A stretch of 64,000 nt of DNA, from assembly GCF_004005855.1 (NCBI RefSeq), contig NZ_SACL01000003.1, positions 310,001 through 374,000 of the forward strand, in the 5' to 3' direction. Origin of the DNA: Rhodovarius crocodyli. GTDB taxonomy: Bacteria > Pseudomonadota > Alphaproteobacteria > Acetobacterales > Acetobacteraceae. Under the pieces are notes generated by a model. The model was not told where the DNA came from and made no database searches. It saw only the letters and a list, made by a program, of their open reading frames with translations. Positions 38,371 through 46,779 of this stretch are shown here, piece by piece. Made by a program: the position numbers and the translations under genes. How positions within the stretch are numbered: position 1 is the stretch's first letter; the number at the start of each line of letters is the position of its first letter.

Positions 38371-38421
38371 GCGGGGCCCCTTTTCGCAATGCAGCGGTCC
38401 CTATTTCTTTAGGCCCGCGGC

Positions 38422-38437
38422 GCTCTTGTGCAAGAGC
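38422..38437. promoter_or_regulatory. Inverted repeat upstream of the DUF2889 gene
   Basis: GCTCTTG (38422-38428) and CAAGAGC (38431-38437) with a two-base centre. The loop is too short for a good RNA hairpin, so an operator for a dimeric protein is more likely. It lies 52 bases upstream of the DUF2889 start. On the same strand TTGCAC overlaps one arm and could be a -35 box. Weak evidence. Confidence 0.35.
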
Positions 38438-38478
38438 ACAATGCCCGCGCCTGGGGCGCGTCTGCGATGCGGCGGGCC

Positions 38479-39273
38479 TCAGGCCAGCTGCCGCAGACCG
38501 TCCAGCAGGGGCAAAAGCTGGGGCTTTCCCGAGCTTTCCACCGTATCGGCCAGGGCGGCCATGCTGGCGCGGGCGTCATCGGCCCCCAGCAGGCCGGTGG
38601 CCATCATCCAGCGCAGCGCCAGCGCCCAGGTGTTCACCACATCCTGCTCGCAATAGGCCGCGACATCCGCGAGCTTGCCCTCGGCGGCCGCCGCCTCCAC
38701 CGCGGCGCCGCCCATGAAGGACTTGGCATCCAGCCCCAGCAGCGCGGCGCATTCGGCCAATGACGGGGGCGTGCTGGCCCGGTGGCCCGAAAGCCGGTCG
38801 CACAGGTCGATGTGGTCGTTGCCGTAACGATGGCCGTAGTCGCGCCCGCCGCGCCCGAACAGGTTGGGCATGGGCACGCCCAGGGCCATGGCGCGGTAGC
38901 GCAGCACCGGCAGGTCGAAGCCCTGGGTGTTGAAGCCCACCAGCACCGGCTGGTTGCGGAAGGCCTGGTCCAGCTTCTCCAGCAGCTCGGCCTCGCTCTC
39001 CTCGCCGGTGGCGCGCGCGTCCAGCTGGGTGACGCGCCAGGGCTCGCCCATGCCGTCGCGGCGGGCGCGCAGCACGCCCAGCACCACCACCCGGTGCAGC
39101 GGCGCCTTCAGGAAGGCATGGGCCGGGTCCTCGCCGGGCCTGGCATAGCGCGCGCCGAGGGCGGCACGCAGGGCGGCGTCGTCCAGCCCCTCGGCGGCGG
39201 CGCCCAGCAGCACCCGGCCGGCGGCCAGGTCGGGAACGGTCTCGATATCCAGCACCAGGATGCGATCGGTCAT
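38479..39273 (-). CDS. Predicted 3'-5' exonuclease (DnaQ/PolB-like RNase H fold)
   Basis: 264 residues from the ATG at 39273, overlapping the MFS gene stop (ATGA). Exo I is LDIETVPD; Exo II is VGFNTQGFDLPVLRYRA; Exo III-like CEQDVVNTWAL provides the last acidic residue. The layout matches the predicted PolB-like exonuclease family found as stand-alone proteins in proteobacteria. It probably trims DNA or RNA 3' ends with two metal ions. Some relatives are annotated as involved in polysaccharide biosynthesis, without support visible here. Confidence 0.88.
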   Translation of the reverse strand: MTDRILVLDIETVPDLAAGRVLLGAAAEGLDDAALRAALGARYARPGEDPAHAFLKAPLHRVVVLGVLRARRDGMGEPWRVTQLDARATGEESEAELLEKLDQAFRNQPVLVGFNTQGFDLPVLRYRAMALGVPMPNLFGRGGRDYGHRYGNDHIDLCDRLSGHRASTPPSLAECAALLGLDAKSFMGGAAVEAAAAEGKLADVAAYCEQDVVNTWALALRWMMATGLLGADDARASMAALADTVESSGKPQLLPLLDGLRQLA

Positions 39274-40403
39274 GGCAGGGCCCGCCATAGCACTGCCGTG
39301 CTGATCAGCACGCCTGCCCACATCAGCGCCAGGGCGGTGCCGGTGCCCAGCAGGTCGGCGCCGATGCCCACCAGCAGCGGAACGGCGGAAAAGCCCACAT
39401 GCGCGATCAGGAAGAAGCCCGCCGTGGCGCGCGGCCGGTCATCGGGTGCCGCGATGGTGGCCGCGGCCAGCCCGCCCAGATAGACCAGCCCATGGGCGGC
39501 CAGCCCGATGATGACGGCCCCCAGCATCAGCGGCAGCAACCCGCCGCCCTGCGCGCCCCAGAACATCACCCCGCCGCCCAGCACCAGCAGCGGCATGCCC
39601 AGCCGCAGGGCGCGGCCGGGCGGCAGGCGGCGCGTGCGCCCCTGCGCCAGCAGCCCGGTCAGGATCATGAGCGACACCGCCCAGGCCCCGGCGCGCGGCT
39701 GCCCTGCGGCCGCCAGCGCCGCCGGGATGGTGGTGATGGCCACCCCCGTCAGCCCCCAGGCCGGCACCATGCCCAGCGAGGACGCCAGCGTGCCGCGCGG
39801 AAAGGCCGGCCAGCGCAGCGCGGGGCCGGGCGGGCCGCGCCGCGTCTCGGGCAGGGCCAGCGCCAGGGCGATGCACAGCACGAACAGCAGCAGATGCAGC
39901 GGCAGCGTGACGGGCGGGCGCATGGCCGGCCAGGCCATCAGCGCCAGCAGCGTCAGCACCGACCCCAGCCCGAAACTGCCGGAGGTTCCGGCCGCCACCA
40001 CGGCGGCCCCCTGGCGGCTCGCATCCTCGGGCGCGGTGCCCTGGCGTTCCAGCAGCTCGGCGGCCCAGGCGCCCGCCGCATTGGCCACGCAGCCCATGCC
40101 CAGCCCCTGGAACACCCGCGCCAGCGCCAGGCTGCCCAGCCCCGGCCAGATGGCCAGCAGCAGGGAGGACACGGCACAGGCCAGCAGCCCCAGCACCATG
40201 CAGCGCCGCCGGCCGATGCGGTCCGGCAGCGGGCCCAGCAGCGGGGCCGTCAGGATCAGCACGCCCGCATAGCAGGCAAAGGCCGCGGCCAGCGCGCCCT
40301 TGCCCGCATCGCCCGCGTATTCGACGTAGAGCGGCAGGGGCAGGGTGGTCGTCAGCCCGGCGGCGAAGACCATCAGCCCGATGCGCGCGGCGGGCCCGTT
40401 CAT
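39270..40403 (-). CDS. MFS transporter
   Basis: 377 residues with about twelve hydrophobic segments, from the ATG at 40403 (MNGPAARIGLMVFAAGL). The loop 2-3 motif is GPLPDRIGRRRCMVLG, a clear MFS signature. The centre is Arg/Pro-rich (ALPETRRGPPGPALRW). Start and stop overlap the flanking genes by four bases each, placing it in a tight P1 peptidase-MFS-exonuclease run. A peptide or amino-acid derivative released by the peptidase would be a plausible cargo, but this is guesswork. Confidence 0.9.
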   Translation of the reverse strand: MNGPAARIGLMVFAAGLTTTLPLPLYVEYAGDAGKGALAAAFACYAGVLILTAPLLGPLPDRIGRRRCMVLGLLACAVSSLLLAIWPGLGSLALARVFQGLGMGCVANAAGAWAAELLERQGTAPEDASRQGAAVVAAGTSGSFGLGSVLTLLALMAWPAMRPPVTLPLHLLLFVLCIALALALPETRRGPPGPALRWPAFPRGTLASSLGMVPAWGLTGVAITTIPAALAAAGQPRAGAWAVSLMILTGLLAQGRTRRLPPGRALRLGMPLLVLGGGVMFWGAQGGGLLPLMLGAVIIGLAAHGLVYLGGLAAATIAAPDDRPRATAGFFLIAHVGFSAVPLLVGIGADLLGTGTALALMWAGVLISTAVLWRALP

Positions 40404-41464
40404 CGGGCCAGCGCCTCGTGCGGGATGGCCTCCAGCCGGTGGCCCTGGTGGCCGGTCATGCCGGTGGCGGCCACCATGGCGTTGCAGACGGCCTCCTCCA
40501 CCGCCTCCACCACCGCCTGGAACAGGGGGGAGATCGCGTCGTTCGGCCAATCCTCGATGGTGGTGGCGGCGGCGCGCCGTTCGGGCGTGCGGCGCACGCC
40601 CTCGGCCGTGGAGAAGGCCAGCGCATAGTCCCCCGACCCGTTGGCCATGCAGGAGCCGGTGCGCGCCAGGCCCAGGAAGGCGCGTGCCGCCAGCCGCTTC
40701 AGGTTGCGGTCCGACAGCGGGGCGTCGGTGGCCAGCACGATCACGACGGAGCCGTCGCCGGCGTGGTCGTCCAGCTGGTCCTTCAGGAAATACTCGCCCA
40801 GGCGCTGCCCGATCGGCGCGCCGTCCATGGTCAGCACCCCGCCGTAATTGGTCTGCACCAGCGCGCCCACCGTGTGGCCCCCCACGGCCCTGGGCGTGAC
40901 GCGGGAGGATGTGCCGATGCCGCCCTTCCAGGCGAAGGCGCGGGTGCCGGTGCCCGCGCCCACGCAGCCCTCGGCCACCGGGCCGGGCGCGCAGGCCTCC
41001 AGCGCCGCCAGCACATGCGCCTTGGTGACGTGCCGGCCGCGGATGTCGTTCAGGAAGCCGTCATTCGTCTCGCCCACCACGGCGTTGACGGACAGCACGG
41101 CCCCGTTGCCCGGCTGGGCCAGGCTCCATTCCACGAGGCCCGCCAGCCCCTCGGCGACCGAGAGGGTGTTGGTCAGCACGATGGGGGTCTCGATCTCGCC
41201 CAGCTCCTCGATCTGGGTGGAGCCCGCGAATTTCCCGAAGCCATTGCCCGAGGCGAAGCCGGCCGGGACCTTGTGCTGGAAGATGTTGCCCGGATGCGGG
41301 CGGATGGCCGTGACGCCGGTGCGCACGCCCTCGCCCTCGATCAGCGTGACATGGCCGACCGACACCCCCGCGACATCGGTGATGGCATTGAGCGGCCCCG
41401 GCCGCAGAACCCCGGGCGCGATGCCGAACTGCCGCGCGCGCGGGGAGGTAGCTTGTTCTGCCAT
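40400..41464 (-). CDS. P1 family peptidase (DmpA-type beta-aminopeptidase, N-terminal nucleophile)
   Basis: 354 residues from the ATG at 41464. DmpA-family features: NAITDVAGVSVGH near the N-terminus, GNGFGKFAGSTQIEELG, and the self-cleavage site Gly238-Ser239 in GDGSVVIVLATDAPL. Ser239 is expected to become the N-terminal nucleophile after autoproteolysis into alpha and beta chains. Such enzymes cleave N-terminal D-Ala, Gly or beta-amino acids from peptides and amides. No signal peptide, so cytoplasmic. It overlaps the MFS gene by four bases. Confidence 0.93.
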   Translation of the reverse strand: MAEQATSPRARQFGIAPGVLRPGPLNAITDVAGVSVGHVTLIEGEGVRTGVTAIRPHPGNIFQHKVPAGFASGNGFGKFAGSTQIEELGEIETPIVLTNTLSVAEGLAGLVEWSLAQPGNGAVLSVNAVVGETNDGFLNDIRGRHVTKAHVLAALEACAPGPVAEGCVGAGTGTRAFAWKGGIGTSSRVTPRAVGGHTVGALVQTNYGGVLTMDGAPIGQRLGEYFLKDQLDDHAGDGSVVIVLATDAPLSDRNLKRLAARAFLGLARTGSCMANGSGDYALAFSTAEGVRRTPERRAAATTIEDWPNDAISPLFQAVVEAVEEAVCNAMVAATGMTGHQGHRLEAIPHEALAR

Positions 41465-41510
41465 GGGGCGTTCCTGCTGGACCGCCCCAGAATGGCAGGG
41501 CAGGCGGGCT

Positions 41511-41942
41511 TCAGACAGCCCAGGCCGGCAGGAACTTGCGCAGCTTCTCGCGCACCGGCTCCAGCGCGAAGGCGCCCGCACCCAGCAGCGCCTGGACCAC
41601 CGCCAGCACGATCAGCAGCACCGGGAATTCCCAGCCGCCGCGCGGCGAGGCGAACATCCAGCCATTTCCGGTATGCTGCAGCGCCGCCCCGATCAGGATG
41701 GGCAGCACCAGCACCGAAGCCGGGCGCACCATCACGCCGACGACCAGCGCGATGCCGGCCGCCGTCTCGCCGAAGGCCACGATCGGCGCGAGGATCGGCG
41801 GGAAGCCGATCCGCCCGAAATAGGCCATGACGTTGGTCAGGCCGACGGTCATGATCTTCATGTACAGGCCATGGGCCAGCAGGATGGCGCCGAGCGAAAG
41901 GCGCAGCAGAAGCGCCGCATAAGGCGTCAGATTCGGTTGCAT
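41511..41942 (-). CDS. DoxX family membrane protein
   Basis: 143 residues with four hydrophobic segments. It starts MQPNLTPYAALLLRLSLGAILLAHG, a DoxX hallmark, and continues with AFGETAAGIALVVGVMVRPAS and a Gly/Trp-rich turn (GNGWMFASPRGGWEF). DoxX proteins are small inner-membrane proteins linked to redox or thiol stress in several bacteria; the reaction is not defined. It is divergent from a LysR regulator 108 bases away, which may control it. Confidence 0.92.
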   Translation of the reverse strand: MQPNLTPYAALLLRLSLGAILLAHGLYMKIMTVGLTNVMAYFGRIGFPPILAPIVAFGETAAGIALVVGVMVRPASVLVLPILIGAALQHTGNGWMFASPRGGWEFPVLLIVLAVVQALLGAGAFALEPVREKLRKFLPAWAV

Positions 41943-42050
41943 GGGGTGTCCCGGTTGCTTGCAACCCCGCCAATTACGGCATGCCCCTTCCCGCTTCCAA
42001 CAGATTGCGTGAAGGACCATTATCACCGTGATGAATGATGGGATCGCGCG

Positions 42051-43010
42051 ATGAGCGGCCTGGCCGGGCTCGACCTCAACCTGCTGCGGGTGTTCGACGC
42101 CGTGGCGCGGGAGCGCAGCGTGACGCGCGCCGCCCGCCGCCTGCGGCTGACCCAGCCCGCCGTTTCCAATGCGCTGGCACGGCTGCGCGTCGCGCTGAAT
42201 GACGAGCTGTTCCTGCGCAGCCCCGGCGGTGTCGAGCCCACGGCGCTTGCCCTGAACCTGATGGGGCCGGTGGCCGAGGCGCTGGACCGGCTGGAGGAAA
42301 CCCTCGTCGCCTCCGCCCCCTTCGACCCCGCGACGGCGCACCGCGTCTTCACCATCGCGATGTCGGAGTATGCGGAGGCCGTGCTGGTGCCGCCCCTGCT
42401 GGAGACCATCGCGCGGGAGGCACCGGGCTGCATGCTGGCGGTTTCCCATGCCGACCGCACCAATGCCTTCGCCCTGCTGGATTCCAGCGTGGCGCAGATG
42501 GCCGTGGGCGTGCTGCCGGAACCCACGGCGCTGTACACCAAGCTGCGCCTGCTGCCGGAGGCCTTCATGGTGCTGATGCGCCCCGACCACCCGCTGGCGC
42601 GGGGTGAGCTGACGGTGGAGCGCTATGTCTCCGTCCCGCACCTGCTGCATTCGCCCAACGGTTCCCGCAACGGGGCGCTGGATGCGCCGCTGCGCGATGC
42701 GGGGCATCCGCGCCGGCTGGGCGCGGTGGTGGCGCATCTGTCCGCCGTGCCGGAGATCCTGAAGCGGACCGAGATGATCATGACCTGCTCCGCCAGGCTG
42801 GCGCGGATGCTGGCCGAGGCGCATGGGCTGGCCTGCCGCCCGCCGCCGATCGAGACGAAGCACACCCGCCTGTCGCTGATCTTCCATCGCCGCTTCGAGG
42901 CCGACCAGGGCCACGCCTGGATGCGCCGGCTGATCCTGGCCCTGGCGCGTGAGACGCCGGAGGCGGGAGCGCCGCTTGACGCCATGCCCGCGCAGGGCTT
43001 GATGGCCTGA
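42051..43010 (+). CDS. LysR family transcriptional regulator (NodD/PcpR-like branch)
   Basis: 319 residues. The N-terminal helix-turn-helix starts MSGLAGLDLNLLRVFDAVARERS and contains LTQPAVSNALARLR, typical of the NodD/LinR/PcpR branch. A C-terminal effector domain follows with the FTIAMSEYAEAVLVPPLL strand. It is divergent from doxX, its likely target. Its stop overlaps the mobB start (TGATG), so it is also coupled to the molybdenum-cofactor genes downstream. Confidence 0.94.
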   Translation: MSGLAGLDLNLLRVFDAVARERSVTRAARRLRLTQPAVSNALARLRVALNDELFLRSPGGVEPTALALNLMGPVAEALDRLEETLVASAPFDPATAHRVFTIAMSEYAEAVLVPPLLETIAREAPGCMLAVSHADRTNAFALLDSSVAQMAVGVLPEPTALYTKLRLLPEAFMVLMRPDHPLARGELTVERYVSVPHLLHSPNGSRNGALDAPLRDAGHPRRLGAVVAHLSAVPEILKRTEMIMTCSARLARMLAEAHGLACRPPPIETKHTRLSLIFHRRFEADQGHAWMRRLILALARETPEAGAPLDAMPAQGLMA

Positions 43011-43501
43011 TGCGTATCCTGGGCCTGGCGGGGTGGAGCGGGGCTGGCAAGACCACGCTCCTGAAGGGGTTGATCCCCGAGTTGCGGGGGCGCGGGTTGC
43101 GCGTCTCTACCGTGAAGCACGCGCATCATGCCTTCGACGTGGATGTGCCGGGCAAGGACAGCCACACCCACCGCGAAGCGGGCGCCGAGCAGGTGCTGGT
43201 CAGCTCCGCCAACCGCTGGGCGCTGATGACCGAGCTGCGCGGCGCGCCCGAGCCGCCCCTGGCCGAGCTGCTGGCGCGGCTGAACACGGTGGACATCGTG
43301 CTGATCGAGGGCTTCAAGCGCGACAGCCACCCCAAGATCGAGGTGCATCGCGCGGCCAACGGCAAGCCCTGGCTGCACCCCGATGACCCGCGCGTGCTGG
43401 CCGTGGCCGCCGATGTGGCGCCCGCCGCACTGCCCCATGCGCATCTGGACGACATTCCCGCCGTGGCCGACCTGGTGCTGCGCTTCGCGGAGCCGCTGTA
43501 A
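43010..43501 (+). CDS. mobB: Molybdopterin-guanine dinucleotide biosynthesis protein MobB
   Basis: A 163-residue P-loop GTPase. Walker A is GWSGAGKTTLL (residues 8-18), followed by VSTVKHAHHAFDVDVPGKDSH and the IVLIEGFKRDSHPKIE switch region, diagnostic for MobB. MobB assists attachment of GMP to molybdopterin together with MobA. It overlaps the LysR gene and moeA by one base each (TGATG, TAATG), so the three are translated as a block. mobA is not in the window. Confidence 0.96.
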   Translation: MRILGLAGWSGAGKTTLLKGLIPELRGRGLRVSTVKHAHHAFDVDVPGKDSHTHREAGAEQVLVSSANRWALMTELRGAPEPPLAELLARLNTVDIVLIEGFKRDSHPKIEVHRAANGKPWLHPDDPRVLAVAADVAPAALPHAHLDDIPAVADLVLRFAEPL

Positions 43502-44730
43502 TGGCGCAGCTGTCGGATGACTGCTTCGCCTTCGGCGGCCAGCTTCTGTCGGTGGAGGCGGCCGCCGCGATGATCGCGGAGCGCATCCCGCCCATCGAGG
43601 GCACCGAGACCCTGCCGCTGATGGCCGCGCTCGGCCGGGTGCTGGCCGGGGGGCTGGTCGCGCGTTCGCCGCTGCCGCCCTTCTTCAACTCGGCGGTGGA
43701 TGGCTATGCCTTCGCCCATGCCAACCTGGGCGAGGGCAGCACGCGGCTGCCCCTGGCCGGGCGGCTGGCGGCGGGCGATGCGGCGCAGCCGCTGCCCCCC
43801 GGCACCGCCATGCGCGTGCTGACCGGCGCGCCCATGCCCGAGGGCGCGGACACCGTGATGATGCAGGAGGACGCGGTGCTGGAAGGCGACGCCCTGCTGC
43901 TGCCGCCCGGCCTGAAGCGCGGCGCCAACTGCCGCCCCGCCGGCGAGGACGTGCCCCTGGGCGCCGAGGCGCTGCCCCCCGGCACGCTGCTGACCGCGCC
44001 CGAGATCGGGCTGGCCGCGGCGCTCGGCTTCGCCACGCTGGAATGCCGGCGCCCCGTGCGCGTGGGCGTGTTCTCCACCGGCAATGAGCTGGCGAGCCCC
44101 GGCCTGCCGCTCGGCCCCGCCCAGACCTATGACAGCAACCGCTTCACGCTGATGGCCATGCTGGCGCGGCTGCCGGTGGCGGTCAGCGATCTGGGCATAT
44201 TGCCCGACCGCGCCGAGGCCACCCGCGCCGCGCTGGACCGCGCATCGCGCGAGCATGACGTGCTGATCACCTCGGGCGGGGTTTCCGCCGGCGAGGAAGA
44301 CCATGTCCGCGCCGCGATCGAGAGCTTCGGCAGCCTGGTGTTCTGGCGGCTGGCGGTGAAGCCGGGGCGGCCGGCGGCACTCGGCGTGGTGAACGGCACC
44401 CCGGTGCTGGGCCTGCCGGGCAACCCGGTGGCGGCCGTGGTGTGCTTCCTGCACCTGGCGCGGCCGCTGGTGCTGCGCCTTGCCGGTGCGCTCGACCGCC
44501 CGCTGCCGCGCTTCCTGGTGCCCGCGGGCTTCACCCACAAGAAGAAACAGGGCCGGCGCGAATACCTGCGCGTGCGGCTCGGTGCCGATGCTCAGCGTTT
44601 CGAGCGCGAGGGCGCCGGCCTGCTGACCAGCCTGACCCGATCGGACGCCTTCTGCGAGTTGCCGGAGGAGATGACGCGGCTGGAGCCCGGCACCCTCGTT
44701 CAGGTGCTGCCCTTCGCCGCGATTTTCTGA
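43501..44730 (+). CDS. moeA: Molybdopterin molybdenumtransferase MoeA
   Basis: 409 residues. MoeA inserts molybdate into adenylylated molybdopterin. Visible are the N-terminal domain with FFNSAVDGYAFA, and MRVLTGAPMPEGADTVMMQED. The MoCF-like core has VFSTGNELASPG and TSGGVSAGEEDHV, then LPGNPVAAVVCF, and a small beta-domain ends the protein. All expected elements are present. It is directly coupled to mobB, which supports the cofactor role. Confidence 0.96.
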   Translation: MAQLSDDCFAFGGQLLSVEAAAAMIAERIPPIEGTETLPLMAALGRVLAGGLVARSPLPPFFNSAVDGYAFAHANLGEGSTRLPLAGRLAAGDAAQPLPPGTAMRVLTGAPMPEGADTVMMQEDAVLEGDALLLPPGLKRGANCRPAGEDVPLGAEALPPGTLLTAPEIGLAAALGFATLECRRPVRVGVFSTGNELASPGLPLGPAQTYDSNRFTLMAMLARLPVAVSDLGILPDRAEATRAALDRASREHDVLITSGGVSAGEEDHVRAAIESFGSLVFWRLAVKPGRPAALGVVNGTPVLGLPGNPVAAVVCFLHLARPLVLRLAGALDRPLPRFLVPAGFTHKKKQGRREYLRVRLGADAQRFEREGAGLLTSLTRSDAFCELPEEMTRLEPGTLVQVLPFAAIF

Positions 44731-44760
44731 CAGGGTTTCCCTAACCGAGGAGGAAACCCG

Positions 44761-45513
44761 ATGACCGAATTCGTCACGCGCCATGTCGAGAACGGCGTGA
44801 TGCAGCTGCGCCTGAACCGCCCCGAGAAGAAGAACGCGCTGACCCTGGCCATGTACGAGGCCCTGGCCGAGGGCCTGCAGGCCGCAGCCGAGGACCCGGA
44901 GGTGCGCGTGGTGCTGCTGGCCGGCGGCACCGATTTCACCGCCGGCAACGACCTGAAGGACTTCGCCGCCGCCGGCAACCAGGAGAACCGGCCGAGCTCC
45001 GCCTTCGATTTCCTGCGCGTGATCCGCGTGTTTCCGAAGCCCGTGGTCGCCGCCGTGCGCGGCGTGTCGGTCGGCATCGGCACCACCATGCTGCTGCACT
45101 GCGACGTGGTGATCGCGAGCGCGACGGCACGTTTCCAGATCCCGTTCACCCGCCTGGGCGTGACGCCGGAGGGCGGGTCCTCGATCCTGCTGGCGCAGCG
45201 GGTGGGCGATGCCCGCGCCCGCTGGCTGCTGATGGCGGGCGAGGCGTTCTCCGGCGAGCAGGCCGCGCGCTGGGGCCTGGCGCTGGAAGCGCCCGCGGAT
45301 GCCGAGGTGGAGGCGGTGGCCATGGAGCGCGCGCGCACCCTGGCCGCCCTGCCGCCCAACGCGCTGGCGCAGAGCAAGCGCCTGCTGCTGGCGCCCCAGC
45401 GCGACCAGCTGGAACAGGTGATGGATGAGGAACGCGTGGTGTTCAGCGCGGCCCTGCGCAGCCCGGAGGCACAGGCGGCGTTCCAGGCGTTCCTGAGCAA
45501 GGCGAAGGGGTGA
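44761..45513 (+). CDS. Enoyl-CoA hydratase/isomerase (crotonase) family protein
   Basis: 250 residues with a GAGGAGGAAA ribosome site close to the ATG. The crotonase oxyanion-hole segments are FTAGNDLKDFAA and GVSVGIGTTMLLHCD, and the substrate region is FTRLGVTPEGGSS. The first catalytic Glu of true hydratases appears absent from the GIGTTMLLHCD helix, while the Glu of TPEGGSS remains. This pattern suits an enoyl-CoA isomerase or another crotonase reaction better than hydration. It probably acts in fatty- or aromatic-acid degradation. A hairpin-rich convergent spacer follows. Confidence 0.93.
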   Translation: MTEFVTRHVENGVMQLRLNRPEKKNALTLAMYEALAEGLQAAAEDPEVRVVLLAGGTDFTAGNDLKDFAAAGNQENRPSSAFDFLRVIRVFPKPVVAAVRGVSVGIGTTMLLHCDVVIASATARFQIPFTRLGVTPEGGSSILLAQRVGDARARWLLMAGEAFSGEQAARWGLALEAPADAEVEAVAMERARTLAALPPNALAQSKRLLLAPQRDQLEQVMDEERVVFSAALRSPEAQAAFQAFLSKAKG

Positions 45514-45517
45514 AAGG

Positions 45518-45737
45518 CGGGGGCTTTGCCCCCGAACCCCCAATTGAGGGGCTCTGCCCCTCAAACTCCTCGCCAGGAGATAATATCTCCTGGACCTGAT
45601 ATCAGTTGGCGCCCACCTCTTGCAGGCGGGCCGCCAATTTTATTATAATAATCAAGACTGTCAGGGTGTTGTGCCAACTCCCCGGGGTCCAGGGCCGCTA
45701 CGGTCCTGGCGGGGTTCCAAGGGGCAGGGCCCCTTGG
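45518..45737. repeat. Five-hairpin GC-rich convergent intergenic spacer (bidirectional terminator array)
   Basis: Perfect or near-perfect stems: CGGGGGC/GCCCCCG (45518-45534), TTGAGGGGC/GCCCCTCAA (45544-45564), CCAGGAGATA/TATCTCCTGG (45573-45593), CCAGGGCCG/CGGTCCTGG with one G-T pair (45689-45709) and CCAAGGGGC/GCCCCTTGG (45717-45737). An AT-rich island with TTTTATTATAATAATC lies between. It separates the convergent crotonase and TctC genes, fitting transcription termination from both sides. Confidence 0.75.
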
Positions 45738-45748
45738 TCGGCCCCGGC

Positions 45749-46723
45749 CTAGTTCACCGACAGGTTCATCGCCTTCACCGCCTCACCCATTGTGCCGATC
45801 TGCGTGCGCACGAACTCGACGAATTCCGGCTGGCTCATGGTGCCCGGCGTGATGCCGAACTGCGCCAGGCGGTCCAGCATGCTCTGCTGGGTCAGGGCCC
45901 AGTTCACCTCGCTGTGCAGGCGCGCCACCACCGGCGCGGGCATGCCGGCGGGGCCTGCCAGGCCCAGCCAGTTTTCCGCCAGCAGGCCCGGCAGCCCGGC
46001 CTCGGCGGTGGTGGGCACCTCGGGCAGCATGGGGCTGCGGACAGCGCCGCTGACGGCATAGGCGCGGGTGCGCCCGGCGCGGACATTCTCGACATTCTCG
46101 GGCAGCGTGTCGAAGGACAGCAGGATGGAGCCGCCCATCAGGTCCGTCTGCATGGGCTGGGCGCCGCGATAGGGCGCGTGGGTCAGCGCGATGCCGGTGC
46201 GGGTCTCGAACATCGAGCCGAGGATATGGCCCACGGATCCGACACCGGAGGTGCCGTAGACCGGCGGCGTGCGCTGCGCCCGCATCCAGGCCATCAGCGA
46301 GGTCATGTCGCGCGCGGGCACGGAGGGGTGCGTGACCACCACCATCGGCGTGGCGCCGATATAGGCGATGTGGGTGAAGCCGTTCATCGGGTCATAGCCC
46401 GCCTGCCGGTAGATCGGCGGGGAGGTGACGATGGGCGCGGTGTTGGACAGCATCAGCGTGTAGCCGTCGGCCGGCTGCTGGGCCACATGCAGCGCGGCGA
46501 CGGTGCCGCCGGCCCCCGGGCGGTTGTCAACCACGATGCGGGCGTTCAGCCGGGGGGCGATGGTTTCCGCCAGCACGCGGGCCACGATGTCGGAACTGCC
46601 GCCGGGCGGGAACACCACCACGATGCGGATCGGCCGGGACGGCCATTCCTGGGCATTTGCCGGCATATGCCCGCAAACCATGCAGGCCATCAGGCCCAGT
46701 ATCACTTTCCGCAGCAGACGCAT
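45749..46723 (-). CDS. Tripartite tricarboxylate transporter substrate-binding protein (TctC/Bug family)
   Basis: 324 residues with a signal peptide (MRLLRKVILGLMACMVCG, ending PANAQ). Bug-family strand WPSRPIRIVVVFPPGGSSD, then VARVLAETIAPRLN and APYRGAQPMQTDLMGGS. It is the second orphan receptor of this type in the window, diverged from the one at 18018. No TctA or TctB genes are adjacent. Like the other copy it is convergent with its neighbour across a hairpin-rich spacer. Confidence 0.93.
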   Translation of the reverse strand: MRLLRKVILGLMACMVCGHMPANAQEWPSRPIRIVVVFPPGGSSDIVARVLAETIAPRLNARIVVDNRPGAGGTVAALHVAQQPADGYTLMLSNTAPIVTSPPIYRQAGYDPMNGFTHIAYIGATPMVVVTHPSVPARDMTSLMAWMRAQRTPPVYGTSGVGSVGHILGSMFETRTGIALTHAPYRGAQPMQTDLMGGSILLSFDTLPENVENVRAGRTRAYAVSGAVRSPMLPEVPTTAEAGLPGLLAENWLGLAGPAGMPAPVVARLHSEVNWALTQQSMLDRLAQFGITPGTMSQPEFVEFVRTQIGTMGEAVKAMNLSVN

Positions 46724-46779
46724 GCGCTACCCCCTGTTCCGAGACCCGGCGCAGGGGGCGTTGCAAGCCTGATGCCAAG

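Noticed and set aside
43126-45564. Long minus-strand open frame covering mobB, moeA and the crotonase gene
   Set aside because: Spans three well-supported opposite-strand genes with known motifs and is His/Gln-rich, typical of a GC-driven shadow.
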